From Luteipulveratus halotolerans (GTDB lineage Bacteria; Actinomycetota; Actinomycetes; Actinomycetales; Dermatophilaceae), in contig NZ_LAIR01000002.1 in NCBI RefSeq assembly GCF_001247745.1, positions 62,001 to 126,000 of the forward strand: a DNA stretch of 64,000 nt. Direction: 5' to 3'. Numbering within the stretch: position 1 is the stretch's first letter; the number at the start of each line of letters is the position of its first letter. Position numbers and translations under genes: made by a program. Below, one piece after another: positions 33,298-41,017 of this stretch. The notes under the pieces are model-generated. The model worked only from the letters and a program-made list of their open reading frames with translations. It was not told the origin of the DNA and searched no databases.

Positions 33298-34179
33298 TCA
33301 GCCGAGGCTGCGACCCGACAGGCGGCGTACGCCGCGCAGCAGGGCCGAGTGGTCGAGGTCGCCGTCGCCGTTGGCACGGGCAGCGGCCATCAGCTGAGCG
33401 AGGGCACCACCGAGGGGTACGACGACGCCGGCCTCGCGGGCGGCGCTCGTGACGATGCCGAGGTCCTTGTGGTGCAGGTCGATCCGGAAGCCGGGCGTGA
33501 AGTCGCCGCTGGTCATGTTGCCGCGCTTCTGCTCCAGGACAGCCGAGCCGGCCAGGCCGCCGCCGAGCACGTCGAGGGCGGCGGTGAGGTCGACGTCGTA
33601 CGCCTCGAGGAAGACGACCGCCTCGGCGAGCGCCTCGATGTTGGCGGCGACGATGAGCTGGTTGGCGGCCTTGACGGTCTGACCGGCGCCGTTGCTGCCG
33701 ACGTGGACGACCGTCCTGCCGACGAGGTCGAAGATCGGGCACGCCTCGGCGAAGTCGGCCTCCGAGCCCCCGACCATGATCGACAGAGCGCCGTTGAGCG
33801 CGCCGGCCTCACCGCCTGAGACGGGAGCGTCGAGGAGGCGAATCCCCTTGTGCTGTGCGGCTTTTGCCAGGTCGACGGTGACGTCGGGGCGGATGCTGGA
33901 GAAGTCGATGACCAGGGTGCCGGGCTTGGCGTGGGCGAAGACGCCGTGCTCGCCGAGCAGGACGTCCTGCACGTCGGGGCTGTCGGGCACCATCACGGCG
34001 ACCACCTCGGCACCGTCGACGGCGTCGGCGATGGTCGGGGCGGCGGCGCCGGCGTCGACGAGCGGCTGGGTGCGCGAGGGGTCGAGGTTGTGGCCGGTCA
34101 CCTGGTGGCCTCCCTGCTGGAGGTGGACCGCCATGGGGCTGCCCATGATGCCGAGGCCGATGAACGCGATGCGGGTCAT
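33298..34179 (-). CDS. 2-hydroxy-3-oxopropionate (tartronate semialdehyde) reductase
   Basis: Reduces tartronate semialdehyde from Gcl to D-glycerate with NAD(P)H; GarR/GlxR of the beta-hydroxyacid dehydrogenase family. The product is 293 aa. Motifs: IAFIGLGIMGSPMAVHL (nucleotide-binding), LLDAPVSGGEAGA (substrate), GSNGAGQTVKAANQLI with the catalytic Lys, and FRIDLHHKDLGI near the C-terminus. The ATG at 34179 overlaps the end of the frameshifted hyi reading frame. gcl begins 25 bases downstream. Confidence 0.94.
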   Translation of the reverse strand: MTRIAFIGLGIMGSPMAVHLQQGGHQVTGHNLDPSRTQPLVDAGAAAPTIADAVDGAEVVAVMVPDSPDVQDVLLGEHGVFAHAKPGTLVIDFSSIRPDVTVDLAKAAQHKGIRLLDAPVSGGEAGALNGALSIMVGGSEADFAEACPIFDLVGRTVVHVGSNGAGQTVKAANQLIVAANIEALAEAVVFLEAYDVDLTAALDVLGGGLAGSAVLEQKRGNMTSGDFTPGFRIDLHHKDLGIVTSAAREAGVVVPLGGALAQLMAAARANGDGDLDHSALLRGVRRLSGRSLG

Positions 34180-35033
34180 GTCGTGGCTCCTTCGGTGGTG
34201 GACGCGGGGTCAGGCGGCCGAGCGGCGGGCGGTCGGCAGCCAGCGCAGGCTGGTGGTGGTGTCGGTGGTCGGCGTGTACTCCAGGCCGACCCAGTCGCGG
34301 TATCCCGACGCCTCGAGCGCCGCGAGCAGATCGGCGACCGGCAGATCGCCCGACCGGGTTCGCCCCGGCCGGGGGAGTCGGCGAGCTGGACGTGCGCGAT
34401 GCGGTCGGCGTACGTGCTGATCGCGCGCGGGACGTCGTCGCCGTTGGTGGCGAGATGGTAGAGATCGCAGAGCAGCCCGACGTTGGGGTGGTCGTCGGCG
34501 CGGGCCCGGTCGACGACGCGGACGGCGTCGGCCGCCGTACGCAGCGGGTAGGGCCTGGGGCCGCTGACCGGTTCGACGAAGATCGTGGCGCCGATCGTGG
34601 CGGCATGGTCGGCGGCAAGGGCGATGTGCTCGGCGGCGAGCTCGTCCTGCTGCTGCGGATCGACGCCGTCGACGCGGCAGCCGTAGAGCGCGGTGAACCC
34701 GCGGACGCCGAGCCGGCGGCCGATCTCGACGGCCACGGGCAGGTTGTCGCGGAACTCGTTGCTACGGCTCGGGATCGACAGCACTCCGGCGTCGGCGCCG
34801 GCGAGGTCGCCGCCGAAGACGTTGAGCCCGACGAGCCGGACTCCGGCGCGTTGGACCGCGAGCACGAACGACTCGACGTCGCCGTCGGACGGGACCGGGC
34901 GGTCGGGCCAGGGCCACCAGCACTCGATGGCGTCGAAGCCGGCGTTGCGTGCGGCAGCCGGTCGGTCGAGGAAGGGCACCTCGGTGAACAGCATCGAGAT
35001 GTTGGCCAGGAACGGGAGGTCGTGGTCGACCAT
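34176..35033 (-). pseudogene. hyi: Hydroxypyruvate isomerase, frameshifted near the 3' end
   Basis: Hyi interconverts hydroxypyruvate and tartronate semialdehyde. The first 225 residues match the family: PFLANISMLFTEVPFLDRPA, GFDAIECWWPWP, GLNVFGGDLAGAD, EPVSGPRPYPL and CDLYHLATNGDD. After HVQLADSPGRGEPG the frame turns into Arg/Pro-rich nonsense up to a stop at 34176. In the next frame the expected ending is intact: GDLPVADLLAALEASGYRDW, VGLEYTP, with a stop at 34210-34212. One base appears to be missing near 34350-34357. This is either a true mutation that removes the C-terminal catalytic Glu region or a sequencing error. The ATG at 35033 has AAAGGA upstream. Confidence 0.8.
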
Positions 35034-35044
35034 GATCGCGATCC

Positions 35045-35070
35045 TTTCGGGATGCGGAATGAGAATTTCG
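35045..35070. promoter_or_regulatory. Alternating half-site operator before hyi
   Basis: TTTCG-N5-CGGAA-N6-TTTCG (half-sites at 35045, 35055 and 35066). Spacing equals that of the site before the uricase gene. It abuts the hyi ribosome site in the 108-bp gap after the HIU hydrolase gene. Confidence 0.5.
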
Positions 35071-35141
35071 CTGTGTGCCCGGGCAGGCGTCGGCCCGGTC
35101 GGACGACAGGTCTCACGACCCGTGGAGAGGTGCGGCCGGGG

Positions 35142-35468
35142 TCAGCTGCCCCGATAGGTGGAGTAGCCGTACGCGTTGAGCAGCACGGGCACGTGGAAGT
35201 GGGCGTCGGCGTCGTCGACGGTGAAGACGACGACCACCTCGGGGTAGAAGGTGCGCTTGCCCTGAGCCGCGAAGTAGGGCGCCGTCGCGAACCGCAGGCG
35301 GTAGTCGCCGGCGTCGAGGGTCTCGGGGCCGAGCGTGGACACCCGGCCGTCGGCATCGGTCTCGCCGCTCCAGATCGGTTGTCCTGCAACGGTTTCGAGC
35401 GTGACACCGACGCCGGAGGCCGGTCGGCCGAGGCCGGTGTCGAGCACGTGGGTGCTGAGCGTGGTCAT
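35142..35468 (-). CDS. 5-hydroxyisourate hydrolase (transthyretin-like)
   Basis: Hydrolyses 5-hydroxyisourate, the urate oxidase product, to OHCU (PucM/HiuH activity). The product is 108 aa, the usual length. It has the N-terminal STHVLDTGLGRPASGV (catalytic His), the central RLRFATAPYF and YPEVVVVFTV, and the diagnostic C-terminal YRGS. Its ATG overlaps the stop of the OHCU decarboxylase by one base (TGATG). It ends the uricase operon; a 108-bp gap with an operator follows. Confidence 0.96.
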   Translation of the reverse strand: MTTLSTHVLDTGLGRPASGVGVTLETVAGQPIWSGETDADGRVSTLGPETLDAGDYRLRFATAPYFAAQGKRTFYPEVVVVFTVDDADAHFHVPVLLNAYGYSTYRGS

Positions 35469-35989
35469 CAGGTGGCCTCCTGGGTCACGGCGTCGGGCGC
35501 GGCAGCCTGCTGCAGCCGCAGGAGGGCGATCTCGCGCAGCTGGGTGACCGTCTCGTCGCGCTCGGTGCGGTCGTCGTTGGACAGGCGTCGGTGCAGCTCG
35601 GACAGGATCTCGGGGGCGGTGCGGCCGGCGGCGCGGATGAGGAACACCCGGTCGAACCGTCGTTCGTACGCGGCGTTGCCCTCGGCGAGAGCCCGCGCCA
35701 CCGCGGGGTCGTCACGGTCGACGCCGGACTGCTCGCGGGCGCTGTGAGCGGCCTCGTGCCGGGGCCCGCTCGCCCGTTCGCCGATGCGCGGGTGGCCGGC
35801 GAGCGCAGTCTCCAGCTCGTCGTCGGACAGGTGCGCGGCGGCGGACTCGGCAGTGGATCGCAGCGCCGGCCAGTCGGCGTACGGGCGGCCTTGCGCGACC
35901 GTCGAGATCCAGCGCTCGACGGGGAGGCAGGAGCGGAGCAGGCGCTCGGCCTCGGACGCCGGCAGCTCGTTGAAGTCGTGAACGCTCAT
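35468..35989 (-). CDS. uraD: OHCU decarboxylase (free-standing)
   Basis: Decarboxylates OHCU to S-(+)-allantoin. The product is 173 aa. The catalytic His is present in LAGHPRIGERASGP, followed by SAREQSGV (the S..EQ motif), YERRFDRVFLIRAAGR (conserved Arg segment) and LREIALLRLQQ at the end. It is preceded by the permease/decarboxylase fusion, whose stop overlaps its ATG by four bases. With two OHCU decarboxylase domains in a row, this one keeps all recognised catalytic residues and is probably the active enzyme. Confidence 0.94.
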   Translation of the reverse strand: MSVHDFNELPASEAERLLRSCLPVERWISTVAQGRPYADWPALRSTAESAAAHLSDDELETALAGHPRIGERASGPRHEAAHSAREQSGVDRDDPAVARALAEGNAAYERRFDRVFLIRAAGRTAPEILSELHRRLSNDDRTERDETVTQLREIALLRLQQAAAPDAVTQEAT

Positions 35990-37914
35990 GACCCCTCGGC
36001 GAATCTCGTGCGGGCGGAATGGATCGGGTTGGCGTCGGCGACCAGGTCGTCGAACCGGTGGCCGGCGATGTTGGCGATCTCGACCAGAGCAGCAGCGTGC
36101 TCCTGCGAGGGCGCGTTGTCGAGGCGCTCCCAGCCGGTACGCAGCACCTGGTCGAAGGAGTCGCGGTCGCGGACGCAGGTGACGAGTGGGAACCCGAACC
36201 GGCTGCGGTAGAGCGATGTGAGCTCGGCGAGCTCTTCGTGTGCGCGGTCGTCGAGGCGGGTGAGGCCCAGCGTCGACTGGTCGCGCAGGGAGTCCTCGCC
36301 GGCCTCGCCGTCGGCGACGCTGTCGGCGCCGAGGTCGGGGTAGGAGTCGATGAGGCGCTCCTGCTCGTCGTCGTCGAGGGTGTAGAACGCTTCCTGGAAC
36401 GCGCGGCGCAGGTCGCGGGTGTCGCTGAACGGCCGCGAGTCGAACGCTCGCTCGGCGACATGGCTGGACCCCTGGAACAGGCCGCCGAACGTCTCGACGA
36501 ACTGCTCGCGCGACATGGCGTTGACCTCGCTCAGGCGGATCAGCGCTCCGGGCGACCCGGCGACGGCGGGGCCGCGGTGGGAGCCGACGTGGTGGAACAG
36601 CACGTTGAGGACGATCGCGGTGATCGAGCCGAGCGTGATGCCCGAGCCGAGGATGATCTCGGCCCAGTCAGGGACGGCCTTGGACACCTCGGGCTGGGCC
36701 GTGACGTACATCGCGAGACCGACCGAGGTGGCGACGATGACGACATTGCGGTGGTCGTGGAAGTCGACCCGCGAGAGGGTCTGGAAGCCGACGACGGCGA
36801 CGGTGGCGAACATCGCGAGGGCGGCTCCGCCGAGCACCGGGTGGGGGATCCCGGCGACGACCGCTCCGGCCTTGGGTACGAGCCCGAGCAGGATCATGAA
36901 CCCGCCGGCGGCCGCGACGACCCAGCGGCTCTTGATGCGGGTGAGACGCACCAGGCCGACGTTCTCGGCGAAGCAGGTGTAGGGGAAGGAGTTGAGGCCG
37001 CCGCCGATGACGGTGGCCAGGCCGTCGGCGCGCAGCGCTCGCGCGACGTCCTCCTTGCCGACCCGCTTCTCGACGATCTCGCCGGTCGCGAACACGTCGC
37101 CGGTGGTCTCGACGGCCGTGATGAGCATGACGACGACCATCGAGATGATCGCGGCGACCGAGAACGTCGGCCAGCCGAAGTAGAACGGCGTGGTCACCCC
37201 CGCCCACTGTGCCTCGCCGACCGAGTCGAAGTGCGCGTCGCCGAGCATCCAGGCCACGCCCGTGCCGACGACCAGGCCGACGAGCACGGCGACGGTCGCC
37301 ATGAAGCCCTTGAAGATCCGCTGGATCACGACGATCAGCGCGAGCGTGCCGAGGGCGTAGGCCATGTAGCGCCCGCTGTCGGGGTGCAGGGTCGGGCCGG
37401 CGCCTCCCACGGCGTCCGCGGCCGCGACCGGCAGCAGGGCGAGACCGATGATCGTGATGACCGTGCCCGTCACGACCGGCGGGAAGAACCGGAGCAGCTT
37501 GCTGAAGTAGGGCGCGAGGAAGAACGTGAACAGGCCCGCGACGATGACCGCTCCGTAGATCGTGAGCAGCCCGTCGGTGCCACCGCCGGCAGCGGTGCCG
37601 ATGGCGATCATCGGCGAGACGGCCGTGAAGGTCACGCCCTGCAGCAGCGGCAGCCGTACGCCGACCTTCCAGAAGCCGACCGACTGGATGATCGAGGCGA
37701 TGCCGCAGGTGAACAGGTCGGCGTTGATGAGGTGGATGAGCTGCTGGTCGCTCAGTCCGATGCCGTTGGCGAGCAGGATCGGGACGATCACGGCTCCGGC
37801 GTAGAACGCGAGGACGTGCTGGATGCCGTAGACCGCGAGCTTGCGCGGCGGCAGGACCTCGTCGACCGGGTGCGTGGTCGTACGTCGAGGCGGTGCTGTC
37901 AGGCCTGCGGACAT
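35986..37914 (-). CDS. NCS2-family urate/xanthine permease fused to an OHCU-decarboxylase-like domain
   Basis: A 642-aa fusion. Residues about 20-455 are an NCS2 transporter with 12-14 hydrophobic segments (YGIQHVLAFYAGAVIVPILL, LLQGVTFTAVSPMIAIG, ETTGDVFATGEIV and the signature NSFPYTCFAENVGLVRLTRI), most like urate permeases. Residues about 475-642 are an OHCU-decarboxylase fold: FVETFGGLFQGSSHVAERAF, DSYPDLGADS, DSLRDQSTLGLTRLD, YRSRFGFPLVTCVRDR and VEIANIAGHRFDDLV. The catalytic His of the usual HPDL motif is Tyr here (TAC at about 36345), and the usual S..EQ is S..DQ. So this domain may be inactive or regulatory, while the next gene encodes an intact enzyme. The ATG at 37914 has GGAGG seven bases upstream. 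Confidence 0.9.
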   Translation of the reverse strand: MSAGLTAPPRRTTTHPVDEVLPPRKLAVYGIQHVLAFYAGAVIVPILLANGIGLSDQQLIHLINADLFTCGIASIIQSVGFWKVGVRLPLLQGVTFTAVSPMIAIGTAAGGGTDGLLTIYGAVIVAGLFTFFLAPYFSKLLRFFPPVVTGTVITIIGLALLPVAAADAVGGAGPTLHPDSGRYMAYALGTLALIVVIQRIFKGFMATVAVLVGLVVGTGVAWMLGDAHFDSVGEAQWAGVTTPFYFGWPTFSVAAIISMVVVMLITAVETTGDVFATGEIVEKRVGKEDVARALRADGLATVIGGGLNSFPYTCFAENVGLVRLTRIKSRWVVAAAGGFMILLGLVPKAGAVVAGIPHPVLGGAALAMFATVAVVGFQTLSRVDFHDHRNVVIVATSVGLAMYVTAQPEVSKAVPDWAEIILGSGITLGSITAIVLNVLFHHVGSHRGPAVAGSPGALIRLSEVNAMSREQFVETFGGLFQGSSHVAERAFDSRPFSDTRDLRRAFQEAFYTLDDDEQERLIDSYPDLGADSVADGEAGEDSLRDQSTLGLTRLDDRAHEELAELTSLYRSRFGFPLVTCVRDRDSFDQVLRTGWERLDNAPSQEHAAALVEIANIAGHRFDDLVADANPIHSARTRFAEGS

Positions 37915-37955
37915 CGGGAACCTCCGTGGTGCGGCCGGACGAAAAGGGTTGGGAC

Positions 37956-38852
37956 TCAGCAGAATCCGGGCGTCGCGAGCCACGCCGTGCCGGGATCCGA
38001 CGCGCCGTCGCGCTCGACGCAGGCCTCGATCAGGCCGTACGGGCGGTCGGCGGCGTGGAAGACCTCGCCGGGGTTGTCGATGCCGAAGCGGTCGAGGTCG
38101 TAGAGGAAGTGGTGCTTGTTGGGGGCGGAGAACCGGATCTCGGCGACTTCGGGCCGGTGGTCGAGCACGGCGCTGCCCATCGCGTACAGCGACTCCTGCA
38201 GCGCCCGGCTGTACGTCGTCGCGAACGTCGCGAGCAGCGTCGCCCGGATCTCGTCGAAGGTCGTGTTCCACTCGACGTCGGTGCCGTCGTAGCGCCACCG
38301 CGCGACCAGGGACGTGGCGAGGATGCGGTCGTCCGCCTCGGGGAGCGTCGTGAACTCGTCCTTGAGGAAGCCCTTGAACTCCGAGCCGGTCGACTTGAGC
38401 ACGACCAGGTCCTTGACCCCCGACACGACATGGGTCTGCCCGTCGCGCTCCTGGGTGACGATCGTCGTACGCGTGCCGTCGCCTCGGCGGACGAACGCGT
38501 GGTCGTGCGGTCGGCCGTCGACGGTGATGCGGTCCCAGGCGTACTCATCGACCTCGACCCGGCTCGACGTCGCGGCGGGCGACGCCTCCAGCAGACGGGC
38601 TCCCAGGGCCAGCGCGTAGTCCTCGACCGAGCTCACACCGTGCTTCCTGGCCCAGGCGAACGCGGTGTTCTTCTGCGTGTCGGTGGGCAGGACGCCGGCC
38701 TGGTCACCGGTCGTGTGCGCCGCGGTGAAGTCGCCGCGCAGGGCCGTCGACACGTTGAGGTCGCGGATCTCGTGGCGGTCGGTGTCGCGGTAGATGCGGA
38801 CGACGCGGTTCTCCGCCTTGCCGTACTGGTTGGAGCCGAGGTGATGAGCCAT
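37956..38852 (-). CDS. Urate oxidase (cofactor-independent uricase)
   Basis: Oxidises urate with O2 to 5-hydroxyisourate and H2O2, with no cofactor (PucL-type). The product is 298 aa, two T-fold units. Motifs: NQYGKAENRVVRIYR (N-terminal Lys), GVLPTDTQKNTAFAWARKHG (catalytic Thr), VVSGVKDLVVLKSTGSEFKG, RYDGTDVEW and APNKHHFLYDLDRFG (catalytic His). It is the head of the operon uricase, permease fusion, uraD and HIU hydrolase. The ATG at 38852 has GAGAGG upstream. Two operator types lie 21-107 bases upstream (38873-38898 and 38945-38959). Confidence 0.96.
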   Translation of the reverse strand: MAHHLGSNQYGKAENRVVRIYRDTDRHEIRDLNVSTALRGDFTAAHTTGDQAGVLPTDTQKNTAFAWARKHGVSSVEDYALALGARLLEASPAATSSRVEVDEYAWDRITVDGRPHDHAFVRRGDGTRTTIVTQERDGQTHVVSGVKDLVVLKSTGSEFKGFLKDEFTTLPEADDRILATSLVARWRYDGTDVEWNTTFDEIRATLLATFATTYSRALQESLYAMGSAVLDHRPEVAEIRFSAPNKHHFLYDLDRFGIDNPGEVFHAADRPYGLIEACVERDGASDPGTAWLATPGFC

Positions 38853-38872
38853 GGAACAGGCCTCTCATGATC

Positions 38873-38898
38873 CGGAATCACGTTTCCGATGAACGGAA
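38873..38898. promoter_or_regulatory. Alternating half-site operator before the uricase gene
   Basis: CGGAA-N6-TTCCG-N5-CGGAA (half-sites at 38873, 38884 and 38894). Successive half-sites are 10-11 bases apart, one helical turn. The same geometry is found before hyi at 35045-35070. Confidence 0.55.
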
Positions 38899-38944
38899 GC
38901 GATCGCTGGTATCCGGCGAGCGTAAAGCGGCCCGCGACATAGCG

Positions 38945-38959
38945 TCAACAGTTTGTTGA
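38945..38959. promoter_or_regulatory. Palindromic operator TCAACA-N3-TGTTGA before the uricase gene
   Basis: TCAACA-GTT-TGTTGA is a perfect inverted repeat, 93 bases upstream of the uricase start. Same arms as the site before xdhA. Confidence 0.65.
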
Positions 38960-38985
38960 AAACTGCTCGCGGGCCGGCCAACCGC

Positions 38986-39032
38986 TGGTTGAGCCGAACG
39001 GAGCGCTAGCGGAGTTCGTGTCGAAACCTGGT
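38986..39032. repeat. Dispersed repeat unit (TGGTTGAGCCG ... GTGTCGAAACC)
   Basis: One unit of the dispersed family: CGCTGGTTGAGCCGAACGGA, GCGCTAGCGGAG, then GTGTCGAAACC. It lies just after the stop of the DauR-type regulator gene. Confidence 0.7.
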
Positions 39033-39051
39033 GACGCGCAGGGAGACCCGC

Positions 39052-39423
39052 TCAGGAGGACTCGCGCATCCGGTTGAGGTAGTTGTAGATCGTGAACCGC
39101 GACAGGTTCATCGCCTCGGCGACCGTCTCGGCCGAGCGGCGCATCTCGAACGCCCCACGCTCCTCCAGCAGGCGTACGGCGTGCTGCTTCTGGGCGCGCG
39201 GCAACGACGACAGCGGGGCGCCGAGCTCGGTCTCGACCGACTGGATCAGCCGCGACAGCCCGTCCGACAGGTCGTGCTCGGCAGCGGGCACGCGCACGTG
39301 AATCGTGCTGCCGTCAAAGGTGATCGGCACGTCGTCGGGCTGGGGGTCGCTGACGACGACACCACCGACGCGTTCGAGCAGCTCGGACAGTGCGTCCTCG
39401 AGTCGGGACGACGACTCACTCAT
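39052..39423 (-). CDS. DauR/YheO-type helix-turn-helix regulator, short form
   Basis: A 123-aa protein. Residues about 60-123 form the HTH seen at the end of DauR/YheO regulators: LPRAQKQHAVRLLEERGAFE, MRRSAETVAEAMNLSRFTIY and NYLNRMRESS. The first 60 residues (VVVSDPQPDDVPITFDGSTI) are not a full PAS-like sensor, so the protein is shorter than typical. It lies 200 bases upstream of the uricase operon on the same strand, with both purine operators in between, making it a candidate purine-regulon regulator. The ATG at 39423 overlaps the end of the upstream thiamine-binding-like gene. Confidence 0.75.
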   Translation of the reverse strand: MSESSSRLEDALSELLERVGGVVVSDPQPDDVPITFDGSTIHVRVPAAEHDLSDGLSRLIQSVETELGAPLSSLPRAQKQHAVRLLEERGAFEMRRSAETVAEAMNLSRFTIYNYLNRMRESS

Positions 39424-39661
39424 CGTCGGCCCGCTCCACCTGGACGCTGACGCGCGCAGCACCGGCCTCGAACGCCGCGCTGGTCACGTCGCGCAGCACG
39501 GCCGCCACTGCGGACACGTCGCCGGAGGCTGACGTTCCGAGAGGGCCGAGGTCGGGGGTCAGGCCGGCGGCCGTGAACGCGTCGGCGACGGCCACCACAT
39601 GGGGCGGCAGCGGCCCCTCCCCGTGGAAGGGCTCGGTCGTGACCTCGCATCGCACGCGCAT
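39416..39661 (-). CDS. Thiamine-binding protein (UPF0045/MTH1187 family)
   Basis: A small ferredoxin-like-fold protein of 81 aa. Family members bind thiamine or related pyrimidines. It reads MRVRCEVTTEPFHGEGPLPP, HVVAVADAFTAAGLTPDLGP, SGDVSAVAAVLRDVTSAAFE and ARVSVQVERADDE, matching the beta-alpha-beta pattern and length. It overlaps the HTH regulator gene by eight bases, so the two are co-expressed. A link to purine breakdown is only by position; ThDP is needed by Gcl in the same locus. Confidence 0.7.
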   Translation of the reverse strand: MRVRCEVTTEPFHGEGPLPPHVVAVADAFTAAGLTPDLGPLGTSASGDVSAVAAVLRDVTSAAFEAGAARVSVQVERADDE

Positions 39662-39692
39662 GGGCCCCACGCTATCCGCGCCGTCACCCCCA

Positions 39693-39764
39693 CCGAAACG
39701 ACCCGCTCCTTGCGAGACGACCCGCCGATCTGCGGGTCGTCTCGCAAAGGGCGGGTCGTTTCGG
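39693..39764. terminator. Long hairpin between the aldolase-like and thiamine-binding genes
   Basis: A 33-bp stem with about two mismatches: arms 39693-39725 and 39732-39764, six-base loop. It begins four bases after the minus-strand stop at 39769. Confidence 0.75.
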
Positions 39765-39768
39765 AGCC

Positions 39769-41007
39769 TCAGCGCGACGGTGTACGCAGGGCGAGGCGGT
39801 CGATGCTCGGGCGGTCGAGCCCGGTGAGGGCAGCGACCTCGGCGTCGTCCGTGGCGCCGCAGTCGAGCGCGCGGACCACGAAGTCGGCCAACGCCCGTGC
39901 CGTCGCCGGCTCGTCGAGGATCGCCGAGTCCTGTTGCGACACATAGTTTTTCAGGCGATCACACGCAGCAGCAAGCCCCTCGCGGTAGAACGCGAACGTC
40001 GCCAGGTAGCGCGTCGGCAGCTGACCTGCGTGCAGGTCCCAGCCCTGGTAATAACCCCGCTCGAGCGACCGGCGTACGAGCCGTGCGTGCAGCCTGCGCG
40101 CCTCGCGTGCCTGCGCGGCATCGCCGACCGGGAGGACGTTGGTCGACCCGTCGGACAGTCGTACGCCGGTGCCGGCCGCCGCGACCTGCATGACGGCCTT
40201 CGCGTGGTCGGCCGCTGGATGCTCCATGCTCTGCTGGGCGGCCGCGATACCGCACGACGCGGAGTAGTCGTACGTGCCGTAGTGCAGGGCGGTGCAGCGA
40301 CCGGCCGAGGCGTGGATCATCGGGGCGACGAGCGCACGTCCGTCGGGCCCGAGGATCGCCTGAGGCGTCTCGACCTGGATCTCGAACTGCACTGCGCCAG
40401 AACGGATCTGGAGCTCCGACTCGATCGCCGCCGCGGCGTCGACCATCGCCTCGACCTGCTCGACCGACGTGACCTTGGGCAGGGTCACGACGAACCCGTC
40501 CGGCAGCCGACCGTCATGGGTGATCGCCGACAGGAACCGCACCAGCGTGCGTACGCCGCGGGCTCGGCTCGGCGCCTCGAAGCTCTTGAACCGGATGCCG
40601 GTGTACGGCGGTGCGGTCCCGTCGTCGATCGCCCGCACCAGCTCGGCCGCGGCGGCATCGACGGCCGCGTCCTCGTCGGCGTCCGACCGCGCGCCGAAGC
40701 CGTCCTCGAAGTCGATGCGCAGGTCCTCGACCGGCTCGGTCGCCAGCTTGTGGCGGGTGCGCTCGGTGACGTCGGCGGCGACGTCGGCGGGCAGGTCGAT
40801 CTCGGCGGCGATGTCGGTCGACTCCAGCGCGGCGAGAGCGAAGGCGCCCCACTCGTGGGCGAGGGTCGCCGAGAACCGGTCGGCGGGCACGTACACCGTG
40901 TGCACCGGCTGGCGGTCGGGCCGGGGTCCGGGGTAGCGGCGGGCCAGGTCGGCGTCGGCCTGTGCGAGTCGCTCGTCGAGGGTAGCCGTCAGATCGGAGA
41001 TCAACAT
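39769..41007 (-). CDS. HpcH/HpaI aldolase / citrate lyase-like protein
   Basis: A 412-aa TIM-barrel protein related to malyl-CoA lyase and citrate lyase beta chain. Motifs: VYVPADRFSATLAHEWGAFA, VEDLRIDFEDGFGARSDADE (acidic metal site), FKSFEAPSRARGV (Arg), VQFEIQVETPQAILGPDG (metal Glu) and HYGTYDYSASCGI. Substrate unknown; the position beside purine genes and an operator of the same type suggests an organic acid made from glyoxylate. The ATG at 41007 (MLISDLTATLDERL) was chosen; it falls inside the palindrome at 41001-41015. The AKR gene ends 10 bases upstream. Confidence 0.75.
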   Translation of the reverse strand: MLISDLTATLDERLAQADADLARRYPGPRPDRQPVHTVYVPADRFSATLAHEWGAFALAALESTDIAAEIDLPADVAADVTERTRHKLATEPVEDLRIDFEDGFGARSDADEDAAVDAAAAELVRAIDDGTAPPYTGIRFKSFEAPSRARGVRTLVRFLSAITHDGRLPDGFVVTLPKVTSVEQVEAMVDAAAAIESELQIRSGAVQFEIQVETPQAILGPDGRALVAPMIHASAGRCTALHYGTYDYSASCGIAAAQQSMEHPAADHAKAVMQVAAAGTGVRLSDGSTNVLPVGDAAQAREARRLHARLVRRSLERGYYQGWDLHAGQLPTRYLATFAFYREGLAAACDRLKNYVSQQDSAILDEPATARALADFVVRALDCGATDDAEVAALTGLDRPSIDRLALRTPSR

Positions 41008-41015
41008 TCTGTTGA
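41001..41015. promoter_or_regulatory. Third TCAACA-N3-TGTTGA palindrome, at the aldolase start
   Basis: TCAACA-TTC-TGTTGA overlaps the start codon of the aldolase-like gene and lies three bases after the aldo/keto reductase stop. A bound protein here would block translation start or elongation rather than a promoter, so function is less sure than for the other two. Confidence 0.4.
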
Positions 41016-41017
41016 AG

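Noticed and set aside
36019..38103. 694-codon open frame on the plus strand
   Set aside because: Antisense to the permease fusion and the uricase gene; the translation is a string of Asp/Glu/Gly/Arg with no domain.
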